From positions 558,001-622,000 of the forward strand of contig NW_027476110.1 in NCBI RefSeq assembly GCF_051020955.1: a stretch of 64,000 bases of DNA. The letters run 5' to 3'. Both the position numbers and the translations under genes were made by a program. This DNA is from Megalopta genalis. Taxonomy: Eukaryota > Arthropoda > Insecta > Hymenoptera > Halictidae. Within the stretch, counting starts at the first letter, position 1. Every line of letters starts with the position of its first letter. The notes under the pieces are model-generated. The model was given only the letters and a program-made list of their open reading frames with translations. It was not told where the DNA came from and ran no database searches. Below are positions 13,130 through 25,810 of this stretch, piece after piece.

Positions 13130-14595
13130 TACAGTATCATGATACAAATGTCGAGCGATCAGATCTGGGATGAGATCCTGACTACAGGAATCCTTCCCAA
13201 CTCCCCAATAGTTCAAGAAATCGAGCCAACAACAAAACTATATCAGTCACCTCCTACGAAAATGCCAAACGAGAATACGCCCCAACCAAGGACCAAGCCA
13301 TAATACTGCATGCTGTAGATGGTATTACCGTCAGGGACTATACATTAGCCATAGGAAAGATAATAGGCCCCAGATCTATCAAATACATATCGAGAATTTC
13401 AAACGGTAGGGTATGCACATACCTAGATAACAAAGAAACTGTCAGCAACATAACAGCAAAATTTAAATCAATTACTATCAGCAACACAAATATTGAAATC
13501 CGTCCTATGATTTCGCCGACCCAACGTATCGAGCTGTCAAATGTAGCATCGATCATCCCAAATTCAGTAATTGAAAATGCATTTAGAACCAATAACATCA
13601 AACTCTGCTCAAGAATAACCGACCTGAGAGCAGAGATATCTGACCCGGAATTTGTGCAGCTTCAGACGTCAAGTATACGTCGATATCGACGTCCTGAACA
13701 AATTTCCAAGCACATTCTTAATTAATTTTGACGATACCCTACACAGAATTTGTGCCTCTACTGACAAACAGATTTGCTTATTATATAAAAGAATATGCGC
13801 AGTAAATAAACAAAATTTATGTTTCTACTAACTATAAGAAGTGCTTTATTATATGAGAAAACTATTGATTCAATAATACTATCATAAATAATAAAAGGGA
13901 GTAATAATTTTTATAATAATATCGTGTCCGAATATTAATGCGAGTCACTGTACTTGAAAGCAGTAATCACAGACCCAGATTTTGCAAACATATTAAGTTT
14001 CAGAAGAAGACAAGTCTACAAACTTGTTTATAACAAGTCTCTGAATATTCACCACTTCAGAGAAACAGATCTGCTTCAATTGTAATCAATCAAGCTATAA
14101 GCAATGTCCTAACAATACAAACACGAACGAAAACGGTTCCCAAACCGATCCGAATATAAATCCCCTCCCCCCGCATTAACGTATCAATCATCAATGATAT
14201 ATTCATATCGGTCAACGTATTGTCGAATATCAAGAAGGCAGGACAAATACAATGGAAATAGAGACAGAAAAATCCAACACAAACAAAACGGAGAATAAGA
14301 GACCGCTATCTATAACATCAGAAGAAAGCCATATCAACCCAATAAAATTAGCGACTTGAATTTCAAGATCTCTGCTCCAATAACATTAAAAAAAGATTAA
14401 TCAAACGAACAGAACCACCCTTTTGCAACACGTGCAACCAAACTATGTCGACCAACCACGTCCTTTTCGAATGCAGAAAATACGAAATATCAAGACAAAA
14501 ATACATGATACTACTCGTCGTAAAATTCCTAAAGGAAACCAACATCTACCAAGAAATAAAAACAAGAAACAGGACAATAAACCGTCGCTAATGGC
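13130..14595 (+). pseudogene. non-LTR (I/Jockey-superfamily type) remnant: ORF1 piece joined to ORF2 tail
   Basis: From 13,143 the plus strand encodes an ORF1-like nucleic-acid-binding protein in two frames: MSSDQIWDEILTTG first, then DYTLAIGKIIGPRSIKYIS and ENAFRTNNIKLCSRITDLRA. It is interrupted by an inserted Tc1-type end at 13,773-13,952. A decayed zinc knuckle follows near 14,070-14,110 (CFNCNQSSYKQC, in which the His position is Tyr). From about 14,396 comes the Cys/His tail typical of ORF2 (CNTCNQTMSTNHVLFECRKY). Endonuclease and reverse transcriptase are missing, so a large internal deletion joins ORF1 to the ORF2 tail. Clade assignment is tentative. Confidence 0.6.
13773..13952. mobile_element. 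Tc1-like terminal fragment nested in the non-LTR remnant
   Basis: About 180 bp matches the right end of the element at 3,330-3,510, including TATCGTGTCCGAATATTAAT followed by GCGAGTCACTGTA. It interrupts the ORF1-like frame of the surrounding non-LTR remnant, so it inserted later. Confidence 0.6.
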
Positions 14596-14799
14596 ATGAA
14601 GGTCGATGCGACGTTAAACCTGAAAAAAAGATTCTTGGTCTTTTCCACAACAGTTTTCTTGTACAAATTCGTTGTATATTACCATCGCTTATCAAAAATG
14701 AATATCACGAGCCAGGCTCGCGAACGAGAGTTAGTCGCGATTCTTATAATTGTTGTTACAAAGCAGTTTAGTTATTAAAATTTAAGAAATCCCTACAAA

Positions 14800-16265
14800 A
14801 TGCAAAATACGAAAGGGTTAGATAAAAGCAATGATAACGAATCCAGTGATAGTAACGTGTTTGCGCCAATCACAAAGCGTGTAAGGCGTATGATTATAGT
14901 TGGGAGTAGTGAAGAGAAAGGTACGACAATCATGGATTTGCCAGAAAGTGAAAAACACACCAATAGTTTGGAAGTATTCTGAACATCATGGAATAAAATC
15001 ATCTATTTTAAATAATTTAAGCGAGAATCTAACAATGCTAGACCTATTTTTTATTACATTTGATAACAAGTTTCGGGAAATGCTGACCATGAAAACAAAT
15101 CGCTTCGCACATCAGACAATTCACGACGAGCATAAAGACGGCATGTGGACGACACTTGGTATCCTGTTATCTTAGATGAAATAAAGGCCCATTATGCACT
15201 GTGAATTTTGATGGGTCAAGTGAAAAAAATCAAATATTTAACTGTATTGAACTAGAAGAGCTGTAGTAGAAACGCCAATATTTAGACAAACGATGCCTTT
15301 TAAGAGATTTCGGCAAATTTCGAGATTTTTACATTTCTCTGATAATGAAACTGCTGATAGTAATGACCGACTTCGAAAGATAAAAGCTATCATCAACCTT
15401 TGGAATGAAAAATTTAAAGAAATTTACACACCCAATGAATATGCCAGTATAGACGAATCCTTAATGAAATATAAAGAGCGCGCGTTTAGCGTACAAACAA
15501 TTCAATCCATCCAAAAGAGCCTGATTTGTATTAAAAATTTACAAATTGTACGAGGCAAGTACCGGTTTCTGTCACGGATTTAAAATATATACTGGCCAGT
15601 ACAAAATTGATCGAAATGATAGTGCGTTAGAGAACGTTGTGATAGAGCTGTCAAAATTTATAATAAACAAGGAATATACTTTGTCTCTGGATAACTGGTA
15701 CTCTTCACCAAATCTGTTTTTAAAAATTACACCAGAAAAAGGCAAACGTAATCGAGACAGTGCGCAAGAACAGGAAAAATATGCCAAACGCCAATCAAAA
15801 GCATATTTTGAAGAAAGGAGAATGTATATGAAGATGTTGCAATAATTTGATAGCTGTGAGGTGGAAGGACAAGCGCGACGTGTATATGATATCAATGAAA
15901 CACGAAACTGCAGAGCTGGTCGAGTAATCAAACAAAGAATTACAGAAAGTAATGAAGCCTAAGTGTATTCTGGAATATAACAAGGTTATGGGTGCAGTTG
16001 ATCATCAAGATCAGTTGTTTGCCTGTTTCCGAATCATGAAAAAAGTCATCGAAGGATGCCGAAAACTTTTCTTTTGCATGTCAGATATGACTCTGTTCAA
16101 TACCTACATTATAAATAAAGCTATTCACAGTTGAAAAAGGGAGACTTATGTTGATTACAGTATAAATATAGCAGAAGCAATTTCACAAATTGTCGAATTA
16201 CCGGACTACAAAATGCGTGGAAAATTTAGATCAGTTGAAACACCTCTTCGACTCCAAGTTCATAC
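14800..16265 (+). pseudogene. piggyBac-like transposase fossil
   Basis: Successive plus-strand pieces line up with a piggyBac transposase (DDE_Tnp_1_7). They are an acidic N-terminus (from 14,800), FRQISRFLHFSDNETAD and EIYTPNEYASIDESLMKYK (15,293-15,530), YTGQYKIDR with LSLDNWYSSP (15,590-15,710, the DNWYSS motif), and PKCILEYNKVMGAVDHQDQL (15,955-16,015, around the last catalytic Asp). Several frameshifts and stops separate them. Terminal repeats and TTAA flanks were not identified. The copy is inactive. Confidence 0.85.
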
Positions 16266-16269
16266 ATAA

Positions 16270-19200
16270 ATATAAAATTCGAAGCGAAACGAAGTGAGAA
16301 TGCGCGAAAGGTAAAGTAGCTTCTGCCGGAATGTTTTAAGAAGTATCATACCGTGGAGGATTTTTAGAGTTGTACGTATTTTCTTATTAGATATTCATTC
16401 AAGGTAAACATTTTTTATGATTGATTTTTTTTTGTTTATAATATGCTATGTAACAACAAAAATGATTTCTGAGGGTGAAAAAATAATGTATGTAAAATTT
16501 CAAAGCGACTGGATAACGGTAACCCGTGTCGCATCGGGTTCAAAGATTTGAAATTTCTATTAAGTACGTTAATTTTAATATAAATGTGTACCACTGTTTT
16601 AGAGGCGGTACAAAATATTTTTTATAATGAAAATGTAATCTTACATGTATATAATATTATCGTGACTTAATTTAAAATTATACGTTATAATAAAATTAAT
16701 TGAAATATCTTATAAAATGTCACATACTGGTCAATATACGGCTTTTATTCAGATTGATTTGCTGGCATCTGGATGACGTCACCGATAATCTTCTAATACT
16801 TGTAAAATAAATTGTTTATTATATTCATTTTTCATTATAATAAGCTATTACATTCCGTGATAAACTTCAAGCCTCGTCTTACACTGTCATTAACTAATTT
16901 TAAATTCCTTACTATTTCTAAGGCTCTTTTATACGTTTCATCGCTTTTCGGAATGGAGGATTATTATATAAAAATGCTCATTCCATTCAATCAGACACGA
17001 GACAGCTTGAACATGATTAACTAGACATTATAAGTACGATTATAGGAGAACGATGCACCCCGATACATGTCATACAATTTTTATTAGGCTCTCAGGAGGA
17101 AGAAAGAAGAAACGTAAATGAAGAAACGAAAGAACTTCAAGAAGAACAGCAAGATATGATTTTTCACAGTAACGAAATTGTGAACAGAAATTACGTATTC
17201 TAATCGAGAGAATAACATTTGAAACTGCACACGCTCCGACAAACTCTCCTCACTCTCTTTCATTTCTCAAGGCCCATACCCAATAATAACAATCACATTC
17301 ACATTCTCCCTGTTTTTTATTATGTTGACTTATATGTCTAGTCATGTTTGGAATAATAGAAAATGTTACCTTTTATCTTTTGTAATAAACTTGTTCCGTT
17401 CCGTAGGACCTCCCGTAGAATCCTCATCCGCGGCATAAATTCGCTAACGAGCGAACGCAATCGCGGGTCGAAAAAGCTCGACTCGCTTCGCACACACATT
17501 TTGATCCTTCGAGCCGGATCCGCGACACATTCCGGTCCCTCGAGCCGGATAAGTGCGAAACAAACTGGTTTAATTGATTCGGTTAATCTCCCGACCACAA
17601 GTCTGGAAATATGTAGTCCTATGCTTTTCTGGCCAGTGCTCAGTCGATACACTTGACTAAACCAATTTCACACCAACCGATGATTTTCGAAAAAGAATTT
17701 CATAATTTTGGTATTCTAAATAATGTTGTATACATAATAAATCTCACAGGTGTATTTTAAAAATTGGTGAAAAAAATTTCTTTAATGATATTACAATAAT
17801 TTAAATCTCTGTAGTTTCGGGAAAATACTCTATATACTATATTGTAGTACCATATAGTGTTTGTTTTAATTAGTTTTATTTATTTTGATCTTATTTTTAT
17901 TAATAAATATTTAGCGTTATTTATAAAACTTACATTTGTAGGATAGTAATGCATAAATGCTAACTGAAAACGTGATCATTTTTTTAAATCATTATACTCG
18001 AGGTAGGAAAGTTAATTCTTAATACTATCAATTCAAATGAATTCTGCAGTATTTATGGAGTATATTTTGATTCCAATAGATCATTTTGGACATATGTCGC
18101 ACAATGTGGTCATCGAGACGAGCTTTTCTATTTCTTCCATCAAATGTGTCGACCCGATGTCGCGTTCAATGATGGTTCGTGAAAGAAATTATTCGTAATG
18201 AGACTTAATTCTGTTTGTACTATACACAGTATTGTACTATAAGGAAATTATACATATATCTGTTTGAACCGTTCAAACGAACACGGTAACTCCTACTAAC
18301 GTATAGTTTAAAGCTAACGAGAAGACTTTTGCGACCAACGTGTCCGCACTGTGTATAGTCGCCTTCTCGTCAAGTCGGAACAATGCATATAGCGGCTTGA
18401 GTACGAATCATGCATAATTAAAGTGTGGATAGTAAAGTATTACTATATTACTTTCATGCATGCTATAGCGAAGACAACCTGCAAAATTGACATCACTTTT
18501 ATCAACACTAAATTAAATCGTGGGTTTAAACATGAATGTTGAGTATTATCAAAATCTGAATCATAATAACGTTCTATGTGAAATATATAATAGAATGAAC
18601 CATCTACATCTTACAGTTGTATATATTTGCGTAACCGGCGTATGAAGTTTTGGAAATATGTAGTACTCAGGAAGGCTCATAAAGTACAAAAATAAGTTAA
18701 ATGTTCGACAATTTTCAAAATTACTAGTTCGTTATTCTTATAAAAGTTTATGTTGCAAATATATCTTTTCGTTGGGAACTCTAGTAGTGTTGGAAGGATG
18801 AATTGGATAGTGGACGGTATAGTAAAGAACGCTAGTGTAATAACACTAAATATATTTTAACCAATAAGATTTGTACAGAGCAGCATAATATACAATAGGA
18901 TGATAAAATCTAATGATGTATCATGAAGGTCACGAATTTATACGATCAAGCGATCAATTTATGATTACAAAGCTGTAGCGAAACTTGCAAGTGCAATTGA
19001 TTACAGCTAAGCTAGGCTGCAAGCACAAAAGTATACAGACACTGGACTGCAAGAGCAGAGAACTTAGAGTTATATATACTAGCGCAACTATATGTATCTA
19101 CGTAACAGTAGTTGATAACTAATGCCACGCTCGCGGTGTGAGGGCCTATTTATTTCGTTGTGAATATTGAAAACTAAGCAGCACTGAAAGTTCGTTACAG

Positions 19201-20022
19201 TGCACGAAGGCAATGACCTAACGAAGAGCGCTGCATGGGAAACAACGAAAAATAGGTAACGGATTTGATATTGGGATTATTGGAAGGTGATAAATACATT
19301 GCGACGCTGCAAAAAAAGACTGCTTGAAGTGTTTACTACGGGTTGTCTACCTGGACGGGCGTCAAACTCGAACAGCTGAGCTCGACTTAAAGTAAAAAAA
19401 CTAACGTCGCGCTAGAGTTCTTATGCATCGATCCAAGTGATACCAGTAAAGAGGAGGTAATGGACTGGCGATCTAAAATTGATCGATTTGATTTTGGAGA
19501 TACGGGGCCATTTTGCTTGACAAATTTCCAATATTCGGAATCAGTAACGGAATCGCCAACATCTAATTTCACCACAAATGAAGAGTTGCATTAAATGGAA
19601 CATTCAGATTGAGAATACTCCATTTTTTATTACTGCAGAGCTATGCATTCTTGGTAGTTTGCAGAACATTTCTAGTACTCTACGCGCTCGAAATAACTAA
19701 ATGTTTTCCTGAAATGGTTATAATATGGAGGAAGAAAAGCAGTGTAACAATAGTCGTTGGTTTCATTAGTCGAAGACAACTATGGCTGGATACGACAACG
19801 ATACTTACCTAAGTATTAATTACAGGCAAATATAGCCATTTTCAAAAAATGATAAGTTAACTTCACAACTATCGACTTCAATTTCAGGGTTACAAAATTT
19901 TCAGGGTTACATAATTCAGGGTTACAAAATTTTAAATAGTGTACATAACTAGAAAAGTAACGCGCAGTGGATTCATTCTTGGTAAACTGGCAACAAATAT
20001 TAATCACATAATGAAAAATAGC
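16270..20022. other. intergenic DNA; possible BEL/Pao leader fragment near 17,500
   Basis: No gene is supported. At 17,500-17,560 the motif CCTTCGAGCCGGAT, and 35-40 bp later CCCTCGAGCCGGAT, resembles the leader that follows the 5' LTR in BEL/Pao retrotransposons. Nothing else of such an element is visible, so this is a weak call. Near 19,886-19,935 CAGGGTTACA is repeated three times with ATTTT spacers, immediately upstream of the R1-clade insertion. Confidence 0.35.
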
Positions 20023-20038
20023 AAGAATGCACGATTCC
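20023..20038. repeat. 5' target-site duplication of the R1-clade element
   Basis: AAGAATGCACGATTCC occurs here and again at 26,170-26,185 directly after the poly(A) tail. The 16 bases are identical, which defines both ends of the insertion and suggests a recent event. Confidence 0.93.
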
Positions 20039-20464
20039 CCCCCCCCGTGTCCGCTACCTTGTCGTGGTGGGGGGGCTTCGTGCCCCAATGATCCTCAAGG
20101 CTGTGCCGGCGGGGATTTTATTCCCTGGCAGGTCCTACCTAGCCGGAGTGGCTTGAGGTGAGGGGCCAACTAAAGTCGGACACATACCGTAAACCTGTGG
20201 TCATGTTTTACAGGAACGGGGGTCTTGCCTTAGCCGGCTGGACCGCGAGGATGACAACCTCTCTAAAAAATCCCTAGCCCCAAGCAGCGTTGCGCGGTGA
20301 AGAGGGCGTAGCTGGAGTCAGCGCCAGCTATGGTTGGTGGGTGCACCAATCGTTAGCGGACAACCCCGGGGTACCTGGCGATCCCCCGGGCGTATTAGCC
20401 TTCCCCGGGTATGGCGGCTCTACCCGGGGTGACCTCCTTTCCGACCACACTCGTGGGATTTATC

Positions 20465-22575
20465 ATGGATAGTTCACAAAATAAAAAAACCGGGGAGGGG
20501 GGAAACGAGAGGGAGGAGGAGGCGCGCGTAGCTAGCGTGCGCCTCGAGCGCATGGATGGGTCGGTGTTGCGGGAACTTCCCGCAACACGCGGCAGAGAGA
20601 GGTCCGCTTTGGACCTTGGCGAATGCGATGCGGGAGAGGAGTCCGACCACTCGGTCTCCTTTCACCGCTCTTCGCAGAGCGCCTCTGGCTCCTCAACAGG
20701 GAGGAAGCGGGGAAGGCCGCCAACTACTGGGCAGTACGTTGGCCTCTATGAGGCCAAACGTAAGTTGACGGAGGCCAACAAGGGCCTCATCGCGGCGATC
20801 TTCGACCCGGTGGCCCCGGGGCCGCAGCCCGGGAGATCGGTCGACCCACTTCCGGACGAGGTGGAGGTCGCCGCGAATCTTCGCAGTCGTCCGACGCGGG
20901 ACGTGGCGGCGTCAATAATGGAGAGCCTGGCCGAAGTGGCCAGGATCTCCAGCGCAACAAGGGAGTTGCGGCCAGCCACGGTGCGGGTCCTGCAGGCGGC
21001 GGCCCTGAACAGCCGGGCCGGCGTTGCGGAGCTGACCATGAGGTCAGCTTCCGACGCCACCCGGCTGTTGGAAGCAGAGAACGCTCTCCTCAGAGAGCAG
21101 ATGGCGGAGTTGCGGACCGAGGTGGCCCGACTCCGTCAGGCGGTGGAGGCGAAGCCGGCAGCAGCCGAGATGCCTCCGCCGCCGGCTCCTGAGGGGGGCA
21201 CGGGGCCGCTGGTTGGCGCCGGCGCCCGAGGGCCCCAACGCCCTGGGCGAGGGAAGCCCTTGCCGGCGTCCGCAGCGGCGCCGGCAAACTTGCTGCAACA
21301 GATCGGCTCCCTGATCGATGCCAAGCTGGCATCGTTCAGGAGGGAGCTGATCCCGCGGATGCAGGATCCGCGGTCGGTGCCGCCAGTGCCACCCGCCCCC
21401 AGCCCGTCGATAGGCAAGAAAGGGGGGAGAAAGGGTGGCAGTGGAGGAGGGGCTGCGTCCGCTAAGGCGGCGCAGATACAGCCCCCACAGCAGAGGGCTG
21501 CCTCTGCTGTTGTGCCGCCCTCCACCACACCTCCTACTGAGCTGTGGTCGAGGGTAGTTGGCCGAAGGGCCAAAAAGGCGGCTGCCGCAGCTAAACCTGC
21601 GGCGGCTGCCAAGGCCTCTTCGGCCGGGAGGGCGGCGAAACGGGTGGCACCGGCTGCCCCGAAGAGGGCTCCCCTGCCGCCGCGTCCGCCCCGCACGGCT
21701 GCCGTTACGATAACGGTACCGGCCGGCGGGGCGATGACGTACGCCGAGGCGATGGCCACTGCCAGGTCGAAGGTTGACCTGGCAGAGATTGGCATCGCCT
21801 CGTTAAAGCCCAGGAGAGCGGTGACGGGGGGAATCATTTTGGAGGTCCCCGGGGCTGATGGGGCAGCTAAGGCCACTGCCCTAGCTGCGAAGATGGCGGA
21901 CGCGCTGGCGGGAACCGGCGTGAAGGTCGCGCGCCCAATTAAGAAGGCCGATCTAAGGGTGCGCGGCCTGGTCGACTCGACCACGCCGGAGGAGGTTGCC
22001 GTGGCCGTCGCCCATGTGGGAGGGTGCGACCGGGGGATGTTAAGACCGGCGAAATCCGGTCTTCCCCCTCCGGTTTGGGCACCCTCTGGGTCCAGTGCCC
22101 TGCTGCGGCCGCGCGTAAAGTTGCGGTCGCGGGCAAGCTCACGGTCGGCTGGACCCGGGCGACGGTGGAGGCCCTCAGCGCCCGGCCCCTGCAGTGCTAT
22201 CGCTGCCTTGGCCTAGGCCACACAACTCAGCGATGCACTGTGGACGAGGATCGTTCCGACTGCTGCTTTGGGTGCGGCAGTCGGGACCACAAGGTGGCCG
22301 GCTGTACGGCGAAGCCCAACTGCCCGCTCTGTGCGGGAGCGGGCAAGCCGGCCGGCCACCGCCTCGGTAGCCGGGCGTGCCCCGCCAGCGCGAAACGCGG
22401 CAGGGGCAGCAGGGGGAGAAAATCCGCGGTGGCCAAGGCGACGGCCACCGTGGCTACTAAGCCAAAGGTGGCACCCAAAGGTGCCACCGTCGCGCCCGCG
22501 GGGGCGGATGGGGCCAAAGAGGCCCCAGACGCCACCGCTCCCGCGGCGGCGATGGAGGTGGAGGCCTGCCCGTAA
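20465..22575 (+). pseudogene. R1-clade ORF1 (Gag-like RNA-binding protein), one frameshift
   Basis: ORF1 proteins coat the element RNA. I take the start at 20,465 (MDSSQNKK); an in-frame ATG at 20,411 would add 18 residues of leader-like sequence. Features in order: an acidic/basic N-terminus, a leucine-rich coiled coil (LLEAENALLREQMAELR, near 21,065-21,150), Ala/Pro/Lys-rich linkers, a conserved TPEEVAVAVAHVGGC block, and three zinc knuckles (CYRCLGLGHTTQRC, CFGCGSRDHKVAGC, and a third CX2C...C type). The knuckles lie in a different frame (22,024-22,575) from the first part (to 22,216). The natural switch point is about 22,025-22,030, consistent with loss of one base. The stop TAA overlaps the ORF2 start. 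Confidence 0.88.
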
Positions 22576-22577
22576 TG
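22573..22577 (+). promoter_or_regulatory. UAAUG stop-start overlap between ORF1 and ORF2
   Basis: The ORF1 stop TAA (22,573-22,575) shares its last A with the ORF2 ATG (22,575-22,577). In the related R1-clade element SART1 this arrangement couples translation of ORF2 to termination of ORF1. The same role here is inferred. Confidence 0.75.
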
Positions 22578-25500
22578 GGGCCCAAGGGCCCTATAATACA
22601 GGCCAACCTGAACCGCTCGGCCAGAGCACAGGACCTCCTGGTGCAATTCCTGGCCGAGCGGGGTGCCGGGTTGGCCGTAGCGGCGGAGCCGTACAGGATT
22701 CCCGATCATCCACATTGGATGGGGGACCTGAGCGGCTCCGCCGTTATAATATGGGTAGGCCGGCCGGGGTCCCCGGCGTGCTCCGTTATCGAGCGCGGCC
22801 GGGGATACCTGGCCGTTGACTGGGGCGGCACCGCGGTTGTGGCGATCTATGCACCTCCAAGGTGGTCCCTCGAGGAGTTTGTGCAGTATCTGGACGGGGT
22901 GGGGAGATGCGTCTCCCGCTGCCAGCCCCGTCCGGTGCTGGTCCTGGGGGACTTCAACGCCAAGTCGCCGGCTTGGGGTTCCCCCAGGACGAACCCGAGG
23001 GGCCGGGAGGTGCTTGACTGGGCGGCGGGACTCGAGCTCCGTCTTTTAAACACGGGCTCGGTCCATACGTGCGTGCGGCATAATGGGGGGTCCATCGTTG
23101 ACCTTTCATGGGCAACGCCCCCCGCCGCGCGCCGTATTACGGGGTGGAGGGTGGCGGAGGAGGTCGAGACACTGTCTGACCACAGGTACATTGTTCTCGG
23201 CCTCTCCGCCGCCCCATCGACGCCCCGACGTCGCCCCGCTGATGAGGGATCGCCTCAGCCGCGGTGGGCGCTAAAGCGCCTCGACCAGGACGCCCTGATG
23301 GCGGCAGCCCACGTCGTGGCCTGGCCAGCAACACCGGCCGGGCCAGTCGACGGGACAAGGGAGGCCCAATGGTTCCGGGGCGCAATGACGTCCATTTGCG
23401 ACGTCGCCATGCCCCGGGCCAGGGTTTTCCCGAGGAAGGCGGTGTACTGGTGGTCGCGCGCGATAGCGGATTTGCGCACAGAGTGCGTTCGCGCGCGATA
23501 GCGGATTTGCGCACAGAGTGCGTTCGCGCGCGACGCCAGTACGCCCGCGCCCGTCGACGACGGCGTTCCGACGTGGAGCTGGCTATCCAGCTGTATGGGC
23601 GATACAGGGAGAAGGTGGTCGCCCTGCAGCTGGCCATCAGGCAAGCAAAGAGCCAGGCCTGGCGCGACCTCCTCGGCACTATCAACCGAGATCCATGGGG
23701 GCGCCCATATAAAATGGCGATGGGACGATTACGTCCCTGGGCGCCCCCTCTGACGGAGAGCCTGGATCCGGGGATGCTCGGACGGGTCGTGGACGCGCTA
23801 TTCCCCGTCAGCGGGGAGGCGTCCCGGCCCGTCCCTCAGCTAGAGGGACACGAGTGGTCCCCGGATCTGGAGGTCGCGCCGGAGGAAATGGCCGGGGTAG
23901 TCAAATGGCTCCGGGGCAAGAATACTGCCCCGGGGCCGGACGGTATCCCCGGCCGGGTCTGGCTGCTTGCCATGGGCGTCCTGGGCGAGAGGCTTAGAGG
24001 CCTCTACTCCGGGCTCCTGAGGTCCGGGGTGTTCCCGGACCTCTGGAGGAGAAGTCGGATGGTCCTCTTAAGGAAGGATGGGAGGCCTGCGGATTCTCCC
24101 TCCGCGTACCGGCCCATTTGCCTCCTGGACGAGGTGGGCAAGATCTTTGAAAAGATCATTGCTGCCCGCCTCGCCAGGCACCTGTCCCGCGTTGGCCCCG
24201 ATCTGGCGGACTGCCAGTTCGGCTTCCGGGAGGGGCGATCGACGGTCGATGCAATCGACCGTCTAAAGTCCCTCTCGGACAATGCCGTGGCACGGGGCGG
24301 GGTGTGCTTGGCGGTGTCGATAGACATCGTCAATGCGTTTAACACCCTGCCCTGGTCCGCCATTAGGGAGGCCCTGGTTGAACACCAGGTGCCTCCCTAT
24401 CTGAGGCGGGTAATCGGGGCCTACCTGCGGGGCAGGTGGGTGGAATACCCGGGCCGGTACGGGACGATACGGAGGGAAGTGGACTGCGGGGTCCCACAGG
24501 GGTCCGTGTTAGGACCACTCCTGTGGGACCTGGGATATAACGCAGTCCTGAAGGCCTCCCTACCCGACGGTGCCACCCTCATCTGCTATGCAGATGACAC
24601 ATTGGTAGTCGCCGTCGGGGACACCTTCGAGAGGACCATCCGACGAGCGGAAGTTGCGGTGGCAGCCGTCGTCGCGAGGATCCACGGTCTGGGGCTGAAG
24701 GTGGCCCCGGAGAAGGCCGAGGCCGTCTGGTTTGGACGGCCTTGGTCTCGGCCACGGGCCAGATCGTGGATCTGGGTTGGAGGAGCCTGCGTCGAGGTGA
24801 AGTCCGAGATCAAGTATCTCGGACTGATCCTCGACAGCCACTGGAGGTTCGGAGCACATTTCGGCCGCCTCGTCCCCCGAGTTGAGAGGGCGGCGGCCGC
24901 GTTAGGCCGCCTGTTGCCCAATATCGGGGGACCGGGCGATATGGTGCGCCGCCTATACCTAGGCGTGGTGCGGTCAATGGTATTATACGGCGCCCCGATT
25001 TGGGCGCCGTCCGTGAGGGCAAGCCGGCGCAGCACATTGTTGTTGCGCCGGCTTCAGAGGCAAATGGCCCTTCGCCTCATACGGGGGTACCGCACCACGT
25101 CTACCGTGGCGGCGCTTGCTCTGGCGGGAGAAATTCCCTTCGAGCTGCAGGCGGCGATGCGCGCCTATGTCTATAGGCGCATATGCATCGCTGGCCGGGC
25201 TCGGGGGGACCCGCCGGAGCAAGAGGCGGTCGAGGGCTTCGAGCTCCAGGCCCGGGGACTAGCGCTCGCCAGGTGGCATGCGGAGCTTTGTTCCCATGCC
25301 GCCGAGCGCGTCCCCGGGGCTCTCCTGCCGCACTTCACCACGTGGCGGGAGAGGCGGTTTGGCAGGCTCTCCTACCGTGCGACGCAGGTATTCACCGGGC
25401 ATGGCTGCTTCGGTGTCTACCTGTGTCGCATCGGTCGGGAAGCGACGACGGTGTGCCACCACTGTGGCGCGGAGGAGGACTCGGCGCAGCATACACTGGA

Positions 25501-25810
25501 GGTGTGCCCCGCCTTTTCAGTGCTGCGCCGAGTCCTAACTAGGGAAGTTGGTGGCGACCTCGCTCTCTCCAGCTTAGTTGGGGCCATGCTGGAGAGCCCG
25601 ACAAAATGGGCGGCAGCCATAGCCTTCTGCGAACAGGTAATGTTGCAGAAGGAGGCTGCCGAGCGGGGTCGCCGTGAGCGGGGGGTGCGGCGTGTGCGCC
25701 CACGCCTAGAGCCCCCCCCCCGAGTAGCTGATACTAGGCGGGCGGCGGGTGTACCGGACCATGCCGGTTTAATTGCCCGCCGCCCGCCAACCGAGGATGC
25801 CCTATTTTAA
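22575..25810 (+). pseudogene. R1-clade ORF2 (endonuclease and reverse transcriptase), broken by a 35-bp duplication
   Basis: The first frame (22,575-23,501) encodes the AP-type endonuclease, with VLGDFNAKSPAWGS and the catalytic SDHR motif. The second frame (to 25,810) encodes the reverse transcriptase: TAPGPDGIPG, GFREGRSTVDAIDRL, the SIDIVNAFN block with its catalytic Asp, GVPQGSVLGPLLWD and YADDT with the paired aspartates. It then has a C-terminal CX2CX7HX4C finger (CHHCGAEEDSAQHTLEVC). The frames are separated by an exact 35-bp tandem duplication (units start at 23,461 and 23,496), which shifts the frame by two and creates the stop. Without the duplication about 1,065 codons would be continuous, a normal length for the clade. 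Confidence 0.93.
23461..23530 (+). repeat. 35-bp tandem duplication inside ORF2
   Basis: CGATAGCGGATTTGCGCACA and the 15 bases after it are repeated exactly once in tandem. 35 is not a multiple of three, so it accounts for the frame change in ORF2. GCGCG words at the junction suggest replication or reverse-transcription slippage. Confidence 0.95.

Noticed and set aside
17338..17656. Overlapping open frames on both strands of about 100 codons
   Set aside because: Both strands are open over the same GC-richer stretch, and neither translation has a domain. The segment is better read as a possible BEL/Pao leader remnant.
21136..21984. 282-codon minus-strand open frame in the retrotransposon
   Set aside because: It is the GC-rich antisense shadow of ORF1, with no domain.
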